Below, piece by piece: positions 1 through 9,017 of a stretch of DNA of 64,000 nucleotides (its first letter is position 1; each line of letters begins with the position of its first letter). Origin of the DNA: Acinetobacter lwoffii (GTDB lineage: Bacteria > Pseudomonadota > Gammaproteobacteria > Pseudomonadales > Moraxellaceae); the NCBI RefSeq assembly GCF_029024105.1, contig NZ_CP118963.1:1116001-1180000 (forward strand), given 5' to 3'. Made by a program: the position numbers and the translations under genes. The notes below the pieces were generated by a model. It saw only the letters and a list, made by a program, of their open reading frames with translations. It was not told the DNA's origin and did no database searches.

Positions 1-812
1 ATTCCGCAGCCACCAAGTGCTGTAGTGACCTTGTTGGCAATGCGCTTGGATTCTTCCAGCGCGGCTGGAGTCATCGGTTGAGGCTGCCAGCTTTCCACAT
101 AATCACCTGAGTCCTGACGATGTCCGATCGGGTCGCAATAAGACGTTTCGATTTCGCCGGTTTCTGGATTTTTTGCACGAACAGTCAATAAGGTAATTTC
201 AAAATCAAAGTCAATTTGTGATTCTACAATCACAGTACCCTGATTGACCCGGCCACCGGTTTGCGCATATTCCCAGGCAGCATCGACTTCATCAAAACGG
301 GTAACACGAGACTGACCTTTGCCTGAAGATGACATCACCGGTTTCACAAAGTTTGGATAGCCGACATCGTCACAGGCCGCGCGGAAGGATTCTAAACTGT
401 CGGCAAAACGGTAAGCTGAAGTTGGCAGACCGAGTTCTTCCGCAGCCAGACGACGAATACCTTCACGGTTCATGGTCAGATTGACGGCTTTAGCAGAAGG
501 AATGACTGTAGCAATGTTCTGGGCTTCTATTTCAAGCAGAACTTCGGTCGCAATCGCTTCAATTTCAGGAACAATTAAATGTGGCTGGATTTGATTGATG
601 AGTTGTTTGAGTTCTACAGCATCTGCCATATTCAAGGTATAGGAATAATGCGCAACCTGCATGGCAGGGGCATGATCATAACGGTCAGCAGCATGAACTT
701 CGACTCCAAGGCGTTGTAGTGAAATCACCACTTCCTTGCCCAGTTCACCAGAACCCAATAATAGAACTTTATAGGCAGAAGATTGAAGGGGAGTACCAAT
801 AGTCACGCTCAT
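1..812 (-). CDS. purT: Formate-dependent phosphoribosylglycinamide formyltransferase (PurT), 5' part only
   Basis: Reads leftward from an ATG at 812 and runs off the window, leaving about 270 N-terminal residues of a protein that is usually about 390. The start MSVTIGTPLQ is followed by a nucleotide-binding start (LLGSGELGKEV) and an ATP-grasp core with the stretch FVKPVMSSSGKGQS, typical of PurT. PurT uses ATP and formate to formylate glycinamide ribonucleotide in cytoplasmic purine synthesis, as an alternative to folate-dependent PurN. No purine operator or riboswitch is recognised upstream (813-936). The family is clear; the C-terminal end cannot be seen. Confidence 0.95.
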   Translation of the reverse strand, partial: MSVTIGTPLQSSAYKVLLLGSGELGKEVVISLQRLGVEVHAADRYDHAPAMQVAHYSYTLNMADAVELKQLINQIQPHLIVPEIEAIATEVLLEIEAQNIATVIPSAKAVNLTMNREGIRRLAAEELGLPTSAYRFADSLESFRAACDDVGYPNFVKPVMSSSGKGQSRVTRFDEVDAAWEYAQTGGRVNQGTVIVESQIDFDFEITLLTVRAKNPETGEIETSYCDPIGHRQDSGDYVESWQPQPMTPAALEESKRIANKVTTALGGCG

Positions 813-936
813 GTGGATCATCCATGCTTGATTTTATGGACTTTTAGCATAGCAGAACTGAGCCGACAGTTAAGCCAAGATTCATACAAAATTGTGATAT
901 TGACCAACAGTTTTATTTATAAAGTTTTTCTAGATT

Positions 937-1581
937 TTAATAAGGAGGCGCTGTCATTTTCACATCGCTGTCAGACTGCGTTTGCAGAAGATAAATCCCG
1001 CTTTGAGACTTGAGCTTTTCTATTTGTGCAACTTGTTCAGTATTGATATTTAGCATCTTTAACAGACGTAATGTACGAACATGCAGGAAATACGCATAGG
1101 GCAATACAAAAGGCAGTACAAAGCACAGCAAAAATAACAGTAGCCCAAAAACTGTGAATTGAATGCAGTCTCGCAAGATGGTGGTGAGCTGGAACTGATC
1201 TGCTGAAAAGGCGGTAGCTGAAAAAAGAATAAAAAGGAGCGCAAATAAACCAGCAAAAATTTTTAGAGTATTCGGCAGGACACGATGTCTGAAGCTCCAT
1301 TTACCCAAAATCAATGTCAAAGGATGAAGATGCAGCACGTATTGGCTCTGATTAAGCATAGCAATAATTTGATGGGTGCTATTCTTTTTAATATAAACCA
1401 CCCGAACTTGATCTGCTGGTTGAGCATGCATTTCGACAAAATGTCCGGTAAAATTTTGAGCATTGATAAAACATTCAAAATATTGTGCCGGCACTTCATG
1501 TCGATGGAATACGGTTAACATTTCATCGCGCCGATGATGAATAAAGATTTTGCCTTCAATCACCTGTTTGACCTCAAACAT
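937..1581 (-). CDS. Hypothetical membrane protein with two transmembrane segments
   Basis: The ATG at 1581 is preferred because AGGAAGG lies about six bases upstream; another ATG two codons earlier has no spacing for it. The product is about 214 residues. The first half is soluble and rich in His, Gln and aromatic residues. Two hydrophobic segments follow, around residues 107-130 and 140-170, with the N-terminal domain and a charged C-terminal tail probably cytoplasmic. I do not recognise a family and infer no function. It stands alone between purT and azlCD, all on the minus strand. Confidence 0.7.
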   Translation of the reverse strand: MFEVKQVIEGKIFIHHRRDEMLTVFHRHEVPAQYFECFINAQNFTGHFVEMHAQPADQVRVVYIKKNSTHQIIAMLNQSQYVLHLHPLTLILGKWSFRHRVLPNTLKIFAGLFALLFILFSATAFSADQFQLTTILRDCIQFTVFGLLLFLLCFVLPFVLPYAYFLHVRTLRLLKMLNINTEQVAQIEKLKSQSGIYLLQTQSDSDVKMTAPPY

Positions 1582-1674
1582 GCGCATCCTTCCTTGTTTT
1601 TATTGTTATATAAAAAAGACCTGTACTATGAGTTTAGCATAAGTCTTTGTTTCAATTGATCAACTATTTAAAGC

Positions 1675-2022
1675 TTAAAAGGGTACCGGAACATAAGTGT
1701 AAACCAACCCATAGGTGAGCGCTGCGGTCAGTGTCGCCATCACAATACGTTTAAACTTAAAGTACAAAACCGTGAGCACAATAAAGCCAACCAGCATCGC
1801 AAAACTTTTATTCGGCGTTTCTAATAAAGGTGGCAGGGTAGCAACTACCAACATGGAGCTGATCGCAGCGATGCCAATTGAACCCAAGGCAATTTTTAGC
1901 CACAACGCTCCGCGTTTTTGCGAACCTTGCTGAAATTTTTGAATGACAAAAAAAGGACCAAAGCGCGAGGCAAAATTGGCAATCCCGACTAAAATCCCGA
2001 CCAGAATAATCTCTAGATTCAT
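1675..2022 (-). CDS. azlD: AzlD-family branched-chain amino acid transport subunit
   Basis: A 115-residue protein with about four hydrophobic helices, matching the length and pattern of AzlD (also called YgaH-like). AzlD partners with AzlC to export branched-chain amino acids and their analogues across the inner membrane. The start codon overlaps the stop of the upstream azlC-like gene by four bases (ATGA), which indicates translational coupling. No terminator hairpin is obvious immediately downstream. Confidence 0.85.
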   Translation of the reverse strand: MNLEIILVGILVGIANFASRFGPFFVIQKFQQGSQKRGALWLKIALGSIGIAAISSMLVVATLPPLLETPNKSFAMLVGFIVLTVLYFKFKRIVMATLTAALTYGLVYTYVPVPF

Positions 2023-2771
2023 GCTTGATCTCCTGCGTGTTCAGGATCTGGCTGTTTCAAAATATAGTGCTTGAACAGGCCTGCGAAAATACCAGAACTT
2101 ATACCGATAAAGATCGCGGCAGACAGGTCGATAAAATAACAGGCAATCGCAGACACCAGAATTGTGACAGCTACAACAAAAGTATGTTTTTTCTCAAAAG
2201 CGGCTAACAAGAAGCTCAGGAACAGCGCAGGTAACAAGAAATCCAGCGCAGCCTGTAAGAATTGCGGCAGGTTGCTGACCTGATCGGCAAACAATCCACC
2301 GAGGAAAGATCCGAGTGCCCAGGACATCCAGCTAAACAGGCTTAAACCGAGCATCCAGGATTCTGACCATTCCTGTCGCCGTTGCGAGAGCTTGATCATG
2401 CCGGAGGCAAAAACTTCATCGGTCAAACCCCAAGACCAGATTGCCGTTTTCTTTAAATTCAGCCGGTCTTGAATCAGATTTTGTAACGCAGGGCCATAAA
2501 GCAGATGACGAATGTCTAAGGCAATCACGGTTAATGCCGTCATCCAGATAGATGTTCCACTACCTAAGAGAGCGACCACCAGGAACTGGCTGGCACCTGC
2601 ATACATCGAGCAGGACAGGAACAGTGCTTCCCAGGCGGTAAAGCCAAACTGAGTGGCTGAAACACCAAAAGCAAACGACACTGGTAAATAAGTGAAGATA
2701 ATCGCTTGGCTATCTTTTGCACCTTGCCAGAAGCCAGCAGGTTGCGTAGCGAGTTGATTCGGTTCAGACAC
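2019..2771 (-). CDS. azlC: AzlC-family branched-chain amino acid exporter, large subunit
   Basis: A 250-residue polytopic membrane protein. It shows the AzlC hallmarks: an N-terminal YLPVSFAFGVSATQFGF helix and the following SCSMYAGASQFLVVALL helix, then LDIRHLLYGPAL. Together with AzlD it forms the two-component exporter of branched-chain amino acids; the exact substrate in this organism is not shown by the sequence. It is the first gene of the azlC-azlD pair on the minus strand. No Lrp-type site was identified upstream, although an Lrp/AsnC gene lies about 6 kb away. Confidence 0.88.
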   Translation of the reverse strand: MSEPNQLATQPAGFWQGAKDSQAIIFTYLPVSFAFGVSATQFGFTAWEALFLSCSMYAGASQFLVVALLGSGTSIWMTALTVIALDIRHLLYGPALQNLIQDRLNLKKTAIWSWGLTDEVFASGMIKLSQRRQEWSESWMLGLSLFSWMSWALGSFLGGLFADQVSNLPQFLQAALDFLLPALFLSFLLAAFEKKHTFVVAVTILVSAIACYFIDLSAAIFIGISSGIFAGLFKHYILKQPDPEHAGDQA

Positions 2772-2874
2772 GACACACCTTGAAGGAGAGTTGAACGATG
2801 GGTCAAATGAAGATTGTGTATTCTACGTGAATTTAATAGCATAGTGCCGAAATGTTTAAATTGGCGAGCCTGAT

Positions 2875-3372
2875 ATGTGGATGTTCAAGACACGTGCGAT
2901 GCTGATTGCTGCTTTAATAAGCACGGCAATATTGTTACAAGCGTGTGGGAATGACAGTCAATCGACTGATAAGCCAGAAATTAAACCGGCACCTAAACTG
3001 ACTAATGATGCGACGACTTATGCCAATGCCGCATGGCAACTGATCAATGAAGTGGATCCTCTGGTCTATAATAAAGAAGTGGATCAGCTGGAAACACAGG
3101 TACGTCAACCAGCACGTAAATTGAGTACAGACTGGCGTATTAATGTCAAAATGACTGATTCGGTAACCGAAGGCAAATATGCCCTGTGTCGTAAAGCCTT
3201 GACCAGTCTGGAAATCTGGGCGCGGACGACCATGGAAAATGGTAATAGTCTGCAACAAAAACAGGCGGATTATGAGCGGGATAAACTGCAATGCCAGAAT
3301 GCCATTGCCCATCCTGCACTCGGAAATACTGATCCTAAGCAAAAAGGTACTGCAATTGCCAATATGCAATAA
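2875..3372 (+). CDS. Hypothetical lipoprotein
   Basis: A 165-residue protein beginning with a basic stretch and hydrophobic segment that ends in the lipobox LLQAC (residues 20-24), so it should be lipidated on Cys24 and placed in the inner or outer membrane. The mature part is hydrophilic, has two further Cys residues (ALCRKAL and LQCQNAI) that could form a disulfide in the periplasm, and resembles no family I can name. It is transcribed alone and ends about 25 bases before a strong intrinsic terminator. Codon 3 is an alternative ATG start. Confidence 0.75.
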   Translation: MWMFKTRAMLIAALISTAILLQACGNDSQSTDKPEIKPAPKLTNDATTYANAAWQLINEVDPLVYNKEVDQLETQVRQPARKLSTDWRINVKMTDSVTEGKYALCRKALTSLEIWARTTMENGNSLQQKQADYERDKLQCQNAIAHPALGNTDPKQKGTAIANMQ

Positions 3373-3398
3373 ACCTTTGCCCATTTAAATGTACCTAT

Positions 3399-3428
3399 AA
3401 AAAGCCAGTCATTTAGACTGGCTTTTTT
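3399..3428. terminator. Bidirectional intrinsic terminator
   Basis: The arm AAAAAGCCAGTC (3399-3410) pairs with GACTGGCTTTTT across a five-base loop. A T tract lies on both strands, so it can serve the lipoprotein gene on the plus strand and the sod-microprotein unit on the minus strand. Confidence 0.85.
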
Positions 3429-3441
3429 AGCAAAATAAACT

Positions 3442-3543
3442 TTAAAAATAGGGCATCCACACATGTTCTAATAAAAGCACCATGACACCGCAGATCAGCA
3501 GGGTGCTGCCAATCATGCGTTGAATCAGCATACGTGTAGACAT
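3442..3543 (-). CDS. 33-residue hydrophobic microprotein downstream of superoxide dismutase
   Basis: The ATG at 3543 is preceded by GAGGAG at ideal spacing, giving a 33-residue protein that ends with TAA at 3442. The N-terminus MSTRMLIQRM is basic and is followed by a single hydrophobic helix (IGSTLLICGVMVLLL) and a short C-terminal tail EHVWMPYF. It is therefore predicted to be a small single-pass inner-membrane protein. It begins 19 bases after the superoxide dismutase stop and precedes the shared terminator, so the two genes are probably co-transcribed. I do not recognise the family. The ribosome binding site and placement support translation; function is unknown. Confidence 0.6.
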   Translation of the reverse strand: MSTRMLIQRMIGSTLLICGVMVLLLEHVWMPYF

Positions 3544-3562
3544 GGCAGATCTCCTCAAAGAT

Positions 3563-4180
3563 TTAAAGTGCGTTTAACGCTTCCAGATAACGACGATTTA
3601 CTTCTTTCCAGTTCACGACATTGAAAAAAGCTGAGATATATTCCGGACGACGGTTTTGATACTGTAAATAATAGGCATGTTCCCAGACATCCAGACCTAA
3701 AAGGGGAATATTGCCATGCATCAGTGGAGAACCCTGATTAGCACTGCTTTCTACAATAAGTGTTTGATCTGGCGCCATACTTAACCAAGCCCACCCACTA
3801 CCAAAACGGCTAAGCGCTGCTTGGGTAAACGCTTCTTTAAATGCCTCGAATCCTCCTAATTCATGTTCGATCGCCTTGGCAATTTCACCTTCAGGATGAC
3901 CACCGCCGTCTGGACTCATCACTGTCCAGAACAGGGAATGATTGGCATGTCCACCAGCATTATTAATCACGTTCTGTCTGAGTTGCTCGGGCACTTCATT
4001 GAATTTGCTAATTAAGGCTTCGACTGATAAATCTTCCCATTCTGTACCCGCGATTCCTGCATTGATATTATTGATATAAGTTTGATGATGCTTGCTATGA
4101 TGAATTTCCATAGTCTTGCTATCGATATGAGGCTCTAGCGCATCATAAGCATAAGGCAGTACAGGCAAGGTGTAGCTCAT
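3563..4180 (-). CDS. sodA: Superoxide dismutase, Mn-type sequence
   Basis: A 205-residue Fe/Mn superoxide dismutase that converts superoxide to oxygen and hydrogen peroxide. The metal ligands are visible: His in MEIHHSKHH, His in GGHANHSLFW, and Asp and His in DVWEHAYY. The residues that separate metal classes point to manganese: GGH in the second motif rather than the Gln of Fe enzymes, and a Gln in ANQGSPLMHG. No signal peptide, so cytoplasmic. A Fur-like box lies about 80 bases upstream, which fits iron-repressed Mn-SOD genes. It heads a probable two-gene unit with the microprotein. The gene could be labelled sodB in some annotations. Confidence 0.93.
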   Translation of the reverse strand: MSYTLPVLPYAYDALEPHIDSKTMEIHHSKHHQTYINNINAGIAGTEWEDLSVEALISKFNEVPEQLRQNVINNAGGHANHSLFWTVMSPDGGGHPEGEIAKAIEHELGGFEAFKEAFTQAALSRFGSGWAWLSMAPDQTLIVESSANQGSPLMHGNIPLLGLDVWEHAYYLQYQNRRPEYISAFFNVVNWKEVNRRYLEALNAL

Positions 4181-4260
4181 TGGCAGAATTCCTTGGGGAG
4201 AATGGAGTTAGGTTATTTTTCATTAGATTTAAGATACACTCTAATTTAATATTCATATAT

Positions 4261-4279
4261 GAGAATAGTTATCATTATT
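4261..4279. promoter_or_regulatory. Possible Fur box upstream of superoxide dismutase
   Basis: The 19 bases here read GAGAATAGTTATCATTATT and match the classical Fur box (GATAATGATAATCATTATC) at most positions. The site lies about 80 bases upstream of the sodA start. On the minus strand a weak -35-like TTAACA (4279-4284) borders it, so binding could block the promoter. Sequence match only. Confidence 0.45.
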
Positions 4280-4350
4280 GTTAATATATGTTGATCTTAT
4301 GCGCTTCCAGAAAGCCTGTTATACGTATGAATCCTCTTTTTATAAGCAAT

Positions 4351-4378
4351 AAAAAAGCCCCAAGAAGGGGCTTTTTTT
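4351..4378. terminator. Intrinsic terminator downstream of ychF
   Basis: AAAAAAGCCCC pairs with GGGGCTTTTTTT across a short AAGAA loop. The T run on both strands allows use from either side. It lies about 12 bases past the ychF stop. Confidence 0.85.
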
Positions 4379-4390
4379 AACAGCAATGAC

Positions 4391-5482
4391 TTAAACGTTA
4401 AAACGGAAGTGTAAAACATCGCCATCCTGAACGATGTAAGTTTTACCTTCTAGACGCCATTTGCCTGCTTCTTTCGCACCGGCTTCGCCGTTGTACTGCA
4501 CGAAATCATCATAAGCGATACATTCTGCACGGATAAAGCCTTTTTCAAAGTCGGTATGAATCACGCCTGCTGCCTGTGGTGCAGTTGCGCCAACTTTTAC
4601 GGTCCAGGCACGAACTTCTTGTACACCCGCGGTGAAGTAAGTTTGTAGGCCAAGCAGTGAATAACCCGCACGAATCACCACGTTTAAGCCAGGTTCTTCC
4701 ATGCCCATTGCTTCAAGGAATTCAGCACGGTCTTCATCTTCAAGCAATGAAATTTCAGCTTCAATCTGGTTGCACAGTGGAACTACAATCGCATTTTCTT
4801 CAGCAGCCAATTTTCTCACTGCATCTAAATGTGGGTTGTTCTCAAAACCGTCTTCAGCAACGTTGGCAATATACATGGTTGGTTTAAGGGTCATTAAGCC
4901 AAAACCACGAACCAGTTTACGTTCGTCATCATCTAGGTCTGCTGCGCGAGCCGGTTTACCTTCATCCAGTAAAGGCTGGATTTTTTCCAGAACAGCTTTA
5001 GTGGCTAGCGCTTCTTTGTCACCACCTTTAGCAGATTTAGTCAAACGCGTAATTGCTTTGGCTACAGCATCTAAGTCTGCGAGCGCAAGTTCGGTATTAA
5101 TCGTAGCGATGTCATCTAGTGGATCAATACGACCATTCACATGAATGACGTTTTCATCTTCAAAACAACGCACAACGTGAGCAATTGCATCAGTTTCACG
5201 AATGTTGGCCAGAAACTGGTTACCCAAGCCTTCGCCCTTAGAAGCACCCGCTACCAGACCTGCGATGTCTACAAATTCCATAGAAGTCGGAATAACACGT
5301 TGCGGTTTAACAATTGCAGTCAATTTGTCTAAACGTGGATCAGGAACAGGTACAATCCCGGTGTTTGGTTCGATCGTACAGAAAGGGAAGTTTTCTGCAG
5401 CAATAGCAGCTTTGGTTAAGGCATTGAAAAGTGTAGATTTACCAACGTTCGGCAAGCCGACAATACCGCAATTAAAACCCAT
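4391..5482 (-). CDS. ychF: Redox-regulated ATPase YchF (OLA1 family)
   Basis: The ATG at 5482 gives MGFNCGIVGLPNVGKST, the usual start and 363-residue length of YchF; a GTG four codons upstream is less likely. The G1 loop GLPNVGKST, the G3-type motif DIAGLV and the altered G4 motif NVAE (in place of NKxD, linked to ATP preference) are all visible, with a C-terminal TGS domain. YchF binds ribosomes and is implicated in stress responses in the cytoplasm. The usual neighbour pth is absent from this window. Confidence 0.96.
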   Translation of the reverse strand: MGFNCGIVGLPNVGKSTLFNALTKAAIAAENFPFCTIEPNTGIVPVPDPRLDKLTAIVKPQRVIPTSMEFVDIAGLVAGASKGEGLGNQFLANIRETDAIAHVVRCFEDENVIHVNGRIDPLDDIATINTELALADLDAVAKAITRLTKSAKGGDKEALATKAVLEKIQPLLDEGKPARAADLDDDERKLVRGFGLMTLKPTMYIANVAEDGFENNPHLDAVRKLAAEENAIVVPLCNQIEAEISLLEDEDRAEFLEAMGMEEPGLNVVIRAGYSLLGLQTYFTAGVQEVRAWTVKVGATAPQAAGVIHTDFEKGFIRAECIAYDDFVQYNGEAGAKEAGKWRLEGKTYIVQDGDVLHFRFNV

Positions 5483-5776
5483 GAAATAACTCACAAAAGC
5501 GTTATATAAAAATTGCCCCCGATTTTACATGAAAGCATGACTAAAGTCAGGTCATGTGCTTGTGGTTTATTGCAATCAAATGCTTCTGGCGACCTAAAAT
5601 GACTCGCTGAGCTTTCCGGGATGTGTAGTGAGTCCACCAACCATAGAGGAATAATCAGCCAGTATTTTACTTTTGAATAAAAATCACATTGTTTTTCTAA
5701 AAGTGAGTGACTAAAGTATCTGAATAAAACGGCGGCCTACACGCCCTGATCCAATAACGATAAACATGGAGCATAC

Positions 5777-6541
5777 ATGCGAACTTTATACCAGTTTCCT
5801 TTATCTCACTTTTGCGAAAAAGCACGTTGGATGCTGGACCATAAAGAGCTGTACTATGTTGCTCACAATCTGATACCCGGGGTACACCGCGCTTTTGCCC
5901 GCCTGAAAACAGGTCAGAATCGTCTGCCTATTTTGCGTGATCAGGATCGATGGATCGCAGATTCCACCCAGATTGCTCTGTATCTGGATGATACTTATCC
6001 AGAACATCGTTTACTGCACGCGGAAGGATATTTTCGAAATAAAGCTTTAGAAATTAATGAAATTACTTTGGAATTGGGTCGTCATGTCCGTCGCTGGATG
6101 CTCTCTCAAGCACTGACTTCTGATCATGAATCTCTGGATATTTTAATTGGTGAGCAGGGCTATCTGCGCCAGTTTGAAAAATTTTCTAAACCTTTATTGA
6201 AAGCGATGGTGGCCAAGGGGTATGCATTGAATGAGGAAACCGTGGCGGAATCTAAACAACACATCGATGTTGCTGTACAGCAGCTCAATCAGATGCTGGT
6301 CAGCCAAGGTGGGCATTATTTTGTCGGAAATCGTTTAGGTCTGGCGGATATTGCAGTCTGTTCCATGTTGGCACCGCTTCTGGCGATTCCAGGTACGCCG
6401 TGGGAAAAAGAAAATTTTGAAACCTTGTCCGAAGAATATCGCGACTATCAGCAGTATTTGAATGAGCTACCACTGGGTGAATATATTTGCCGTATTTACC
6501 GAACCGAACGCAATGCACGGGTAGACTGGCGTGGTGTATAA
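5777..6541 (+). CDS. Glutathione S-transferase family protein
   Basis: A 254-residue protein with an N-terminal thioredoxin-like GST domain (FPLSHFCEKARWML, with a Cys at the usual catalytic position and the cis-Pro region RLPIL; ADSTQIALYLDD binds the glutathione gamma-glutamyl part) and a helical C-terminal domain containing NRLGLADIAVCSMLAP. GGAG lies about six bases before the ATG. The substrate is not predictable. It is transcribed alone and ends at a strong terminator. Confidence 0.85.
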   Translation: MRTLYQFPLSHFCEKARWMLDHKELYYVAHNLIPGVHRAFARLKTGQNRLPILRDQDRWIADSTQIALYLDDTYPEHRLLHAEGYFRNKALEINEITLELGRHVRRWMLSQALTSDHESLDILIGEQGYLRQFEKFSKPLLKAMVAKGYALNEETVAESKQHIDVAVQQLNQMLVSQGGHYFVGNRLGLADIAVCSMLAPLLAIPGTPWEKENFETLSEEYRDYQQYLNELPLGEYICRIYRTERNARVDWRGV

Positions 6542-6564
6542 GTTTAAATGCTAATTCAAGAATT

Positions 6565-6592
6565 AAAAAAACGCGCATGAAGCGCGTTTTTT
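6565..6592. terminator. Bidirectional intrinsic terminator
   Basis: AAAAAAACGCGC pairs with GCGCGTTTTTT across ATGAA. It separates the convergent GST-like gene and the broken repeat gene and can serve both. Confidence 0.8.
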
Positions 6593-6605
6593 AATGAGAT
6601 TATGA

Positions 6606-7643
6606 TTAACCCCAAGGATTAGTCTGGTCGATATCAATATTTTTAGTAAAATTATTGAGGAGTGAACCAAAATCAAATCCGGATGAAGAACCGCCACTGC
6701 CGATATTCTGAATTGTATCTTTAATGCCCGGCAGGATAGCAGACAGATCAATATTGGAATCAGTCGTACCCACACTTGGACAAGATCACCGAGGTCAGGC
6801 AATTCAATCGAAGAGCCACTACCAACCAACTGACCAACACCTTCGGCAATACTGCCTAAGTCAAAGCCGTTTGAAGCAGAGGAAATACCTTCGATCATAC
6901 CACCCAGATCCAGATCGCTACCGAGATTGAGATTGCCTAATAATCCACCTAAATCTATGCCATTTGAACCATTCGCAATCAGACCGCTCAGTAAGTCAGT
7001 GAAGCCACCGACATCAAAACCACCTGTTGCATTTCCGCCTACAAAGCCGCTAATTAAATCGGTAATAGCACCAAGATCAAAATCACCGCCTGCATTGCCA
7101 CCGATTAAACCACCCACCAAGCCTGCAATTGCTCCAATATCTATATCACCTAAACTGCCAGAACCGCCGATCAGGCCACCGACCAGTTGAGAAATTTTAC
7201 CAATATCAATATTGCCCGTACTGCCGCCCAATAAGCCGCCCACCAGTTTAGAAATAGCCTCAAGATCTAGGCTGCTGCTATTGCTCCCCATTAAGCTCTT
7301 TAATAAGTTGGTGACCTGGGTAATATTAAAGCTACCGCCATTGGATTGGGTTAAGCTACTGATCAGGCTTTGAATATTTAAACTTGAGGCATTCGAACCA
7401 GAAAATTGAGTTAATAAATTGCTGAGATTTGTCGTACTCAGGCTGCTTCCAGAAAGGAGATTATTTAATAATGAGCTGACTGAAGGTTGAGTATTGGATC
7501 CGGTGAGATTGCCAATAAGATTGGTGAGGGTACCTGATGTCGTTCCACCGAATAAGCCGCCCAATAAGCTCTTCGTTTTGGGTTTCGACGGTTAAAACAG
7601 GACTCACTTTTGTTTTTATCAAGCTTAAAAGTTTAGAAGCCAT
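6606..7643 (-). pseudogene. Glycine/leucine-rich repeat protein gene disrupted by two compensating frameshifts
   Basis: AAGGAAC precedes an ATG at 7643 that encodes MASKLLSLIKTKVSPVL, but the reading frame must shift between about 7592 and 7568 to enter the long repeat frame (PKTKSLLGGLFGG). It shifts back near 6775-6785, where the natural end is NIDIDQTNPWG followed by TAA at 6606. The centre has about eight units of roughly 25 residues of the form IDIGxIxxLVGGLIGG. Because the two shifts cancel, the total length is still a multiple of three (1,038 bases). The unbroken frame alone would need a TTG start with no binding site. I do not recognise the family. Decay, phase variation and sequencing error are all possible. 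Confidence 0.6.
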
Positions 7644-7812
7644 GACCGTTCCTTGTGTAATATTTTTGAAATGCGCTATTTTTGTTTTTAAAGCGCCTTT
7701 GTTTTAATCTATTTCTATACACTTGTAAAAGATGGACGGTTAAGTCGTGTAGGGGCTGACAGGAATAGCCTATCTGTTGCCATGTTTACCCAATTTAAAT
7801 AATTTAAAAATG

Positions 7813-8884
7813 GCGGATTCAAGCGGCAAGTGCAACGGTATAAAAACCAGCCATAACTTCACTCGGTGTATACCAACCTAGTGTTTTTCTAGGACGATGG
7901 TTGAGTGCAAATTCTATCTGCTCTATTTGTTCGTTTGACACGCCATCAAACGATGATGATTTTGGCAGATATTGACGGATTAAACCATTCGTATTTTCAT
8001 TTCTAGCTCGCTGAATAGACTTGTAAGGATCAGCAAAATACGTCTCTATGCCAGCATCAGTAATTCTTTTGTGTTCGGAAAATTCTTTGCCATTATCAAA
8101 TGTCACACTATAAGCATGGCTCATTTGTAAACGATCTAATGCACAAGTAATCGTTTGAGAGGATGCTCTTGTTGGCCCTAAATGAACAATATGTACATAC
8201 AGGCTCTTTCGATCAACGAGAGTCAATAAAGCACCTTTATGATGTTTACCAATCACCGTGTCACCTTCGAAATCTCCTAAACGTTGTCGTTGATCAATGA
8301 CCTAGTGTCGGCAGTGAATACTTGTTTTATCAATGATTTGACCCCTACGATCCGTGTTTTTGTAACCGCGTTTTCGATATTTCTTCTGATGCCTTAAATG
8401 TAGATGAAGTTTACCGCCTTTTGATTTATCTTGATAAATGTACTGGTAAATCCACTCATGTGAAGGTACATCCAGCCAACCGCGTTGTGTTAAAGCACCT
8501 GAAATTTGTTCGGGTGACCAGTCCAAACCAATCAAATAATCAATATAAGCGAAGGCAAATGCTGTCATTGATGATGAAGGACGGTAGCGTCTTTGACTTG
8601 CAAATTTAGCTGCCTGTTGAGCTCTATATCCACGTTGCCCAGTATTTCTTTTTAATTCACGGTAGATGGTTGATCGTGAACGTCCTAATTCCCGAGCAAG
8701 GGTAGCGATTGAACTTTTACTTTTCAAAGTAGCATAAATTTCGTATCTTTCATCTTGAGAAAGTTGGGTGTATTTCTTCATTGTGTGCTTTCCAATTGCG
8801 AGTTGAAAAAGTCTAATGATTCTATGAATACACCTAACTTTTTCAACTAACTACAAATGTGTTGCACTTGGGATTTGAATCTGC
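7813..8884 (-). mobile_element. IS30-family insertion sequence, inactivated
   Basis: Imperfect terminal inverted repeats of 24 bases (19 of 24 matching) lie at 7813-7836 and 8861-8884; both begin GC(G/A)GATTCAA and end CAAGTGCAAC. They bracket a single transposase reading frame interrupted by one stop codon. The total of about 1.07 kb is normal for IS30 elements. No clear target duplication was seen. Confidence 0.75.
7819..8781 (-). pseudogene. IS30-family transposase with an internal stop codon
   Basis: The N-terminal half (from ATG 8781) has the helix-turn-helix of IS30 transposases (SSIATLARELGRSRSTIYREL) and a second conserved block, DWSPEQISGAL. The C-terminal half has the DDE catalytic core: DFEGDTVIG, the second Asp in VTFDNGKEF, and the Glu in RARNENTNGLIRQYLPK. 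The two halves are in the same frame but separated by a TAG at 8302-8304, where CAG (Gln) would give a continuous protein of about 320 residues. The enzyme is therefore probably inactive unless the stop is read through. Confidence 0.85.
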
Positions 8885-9017
8885 GAATAAAGATTTAATC
8901 AAAAATACCATTGGTCATGTTTTTAATTTATGCGATTAACGGTCATTTAAACCCTCCTGAAAACCGTATTTATAAAATGAAATCCCATTTGGGAAAAAAT
9001 TTCAGAATATGAAAATT

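Noticed and set aside
6563..7564. A 333-residue repeat protein starting at a TTG
   Set aside because: No ribosome binding site precedes the TTG, the C-terminal 60 residues change character, and a better start at 7643 and natural end at 6606 lie in the other frame; called a frameshifted gene instead.
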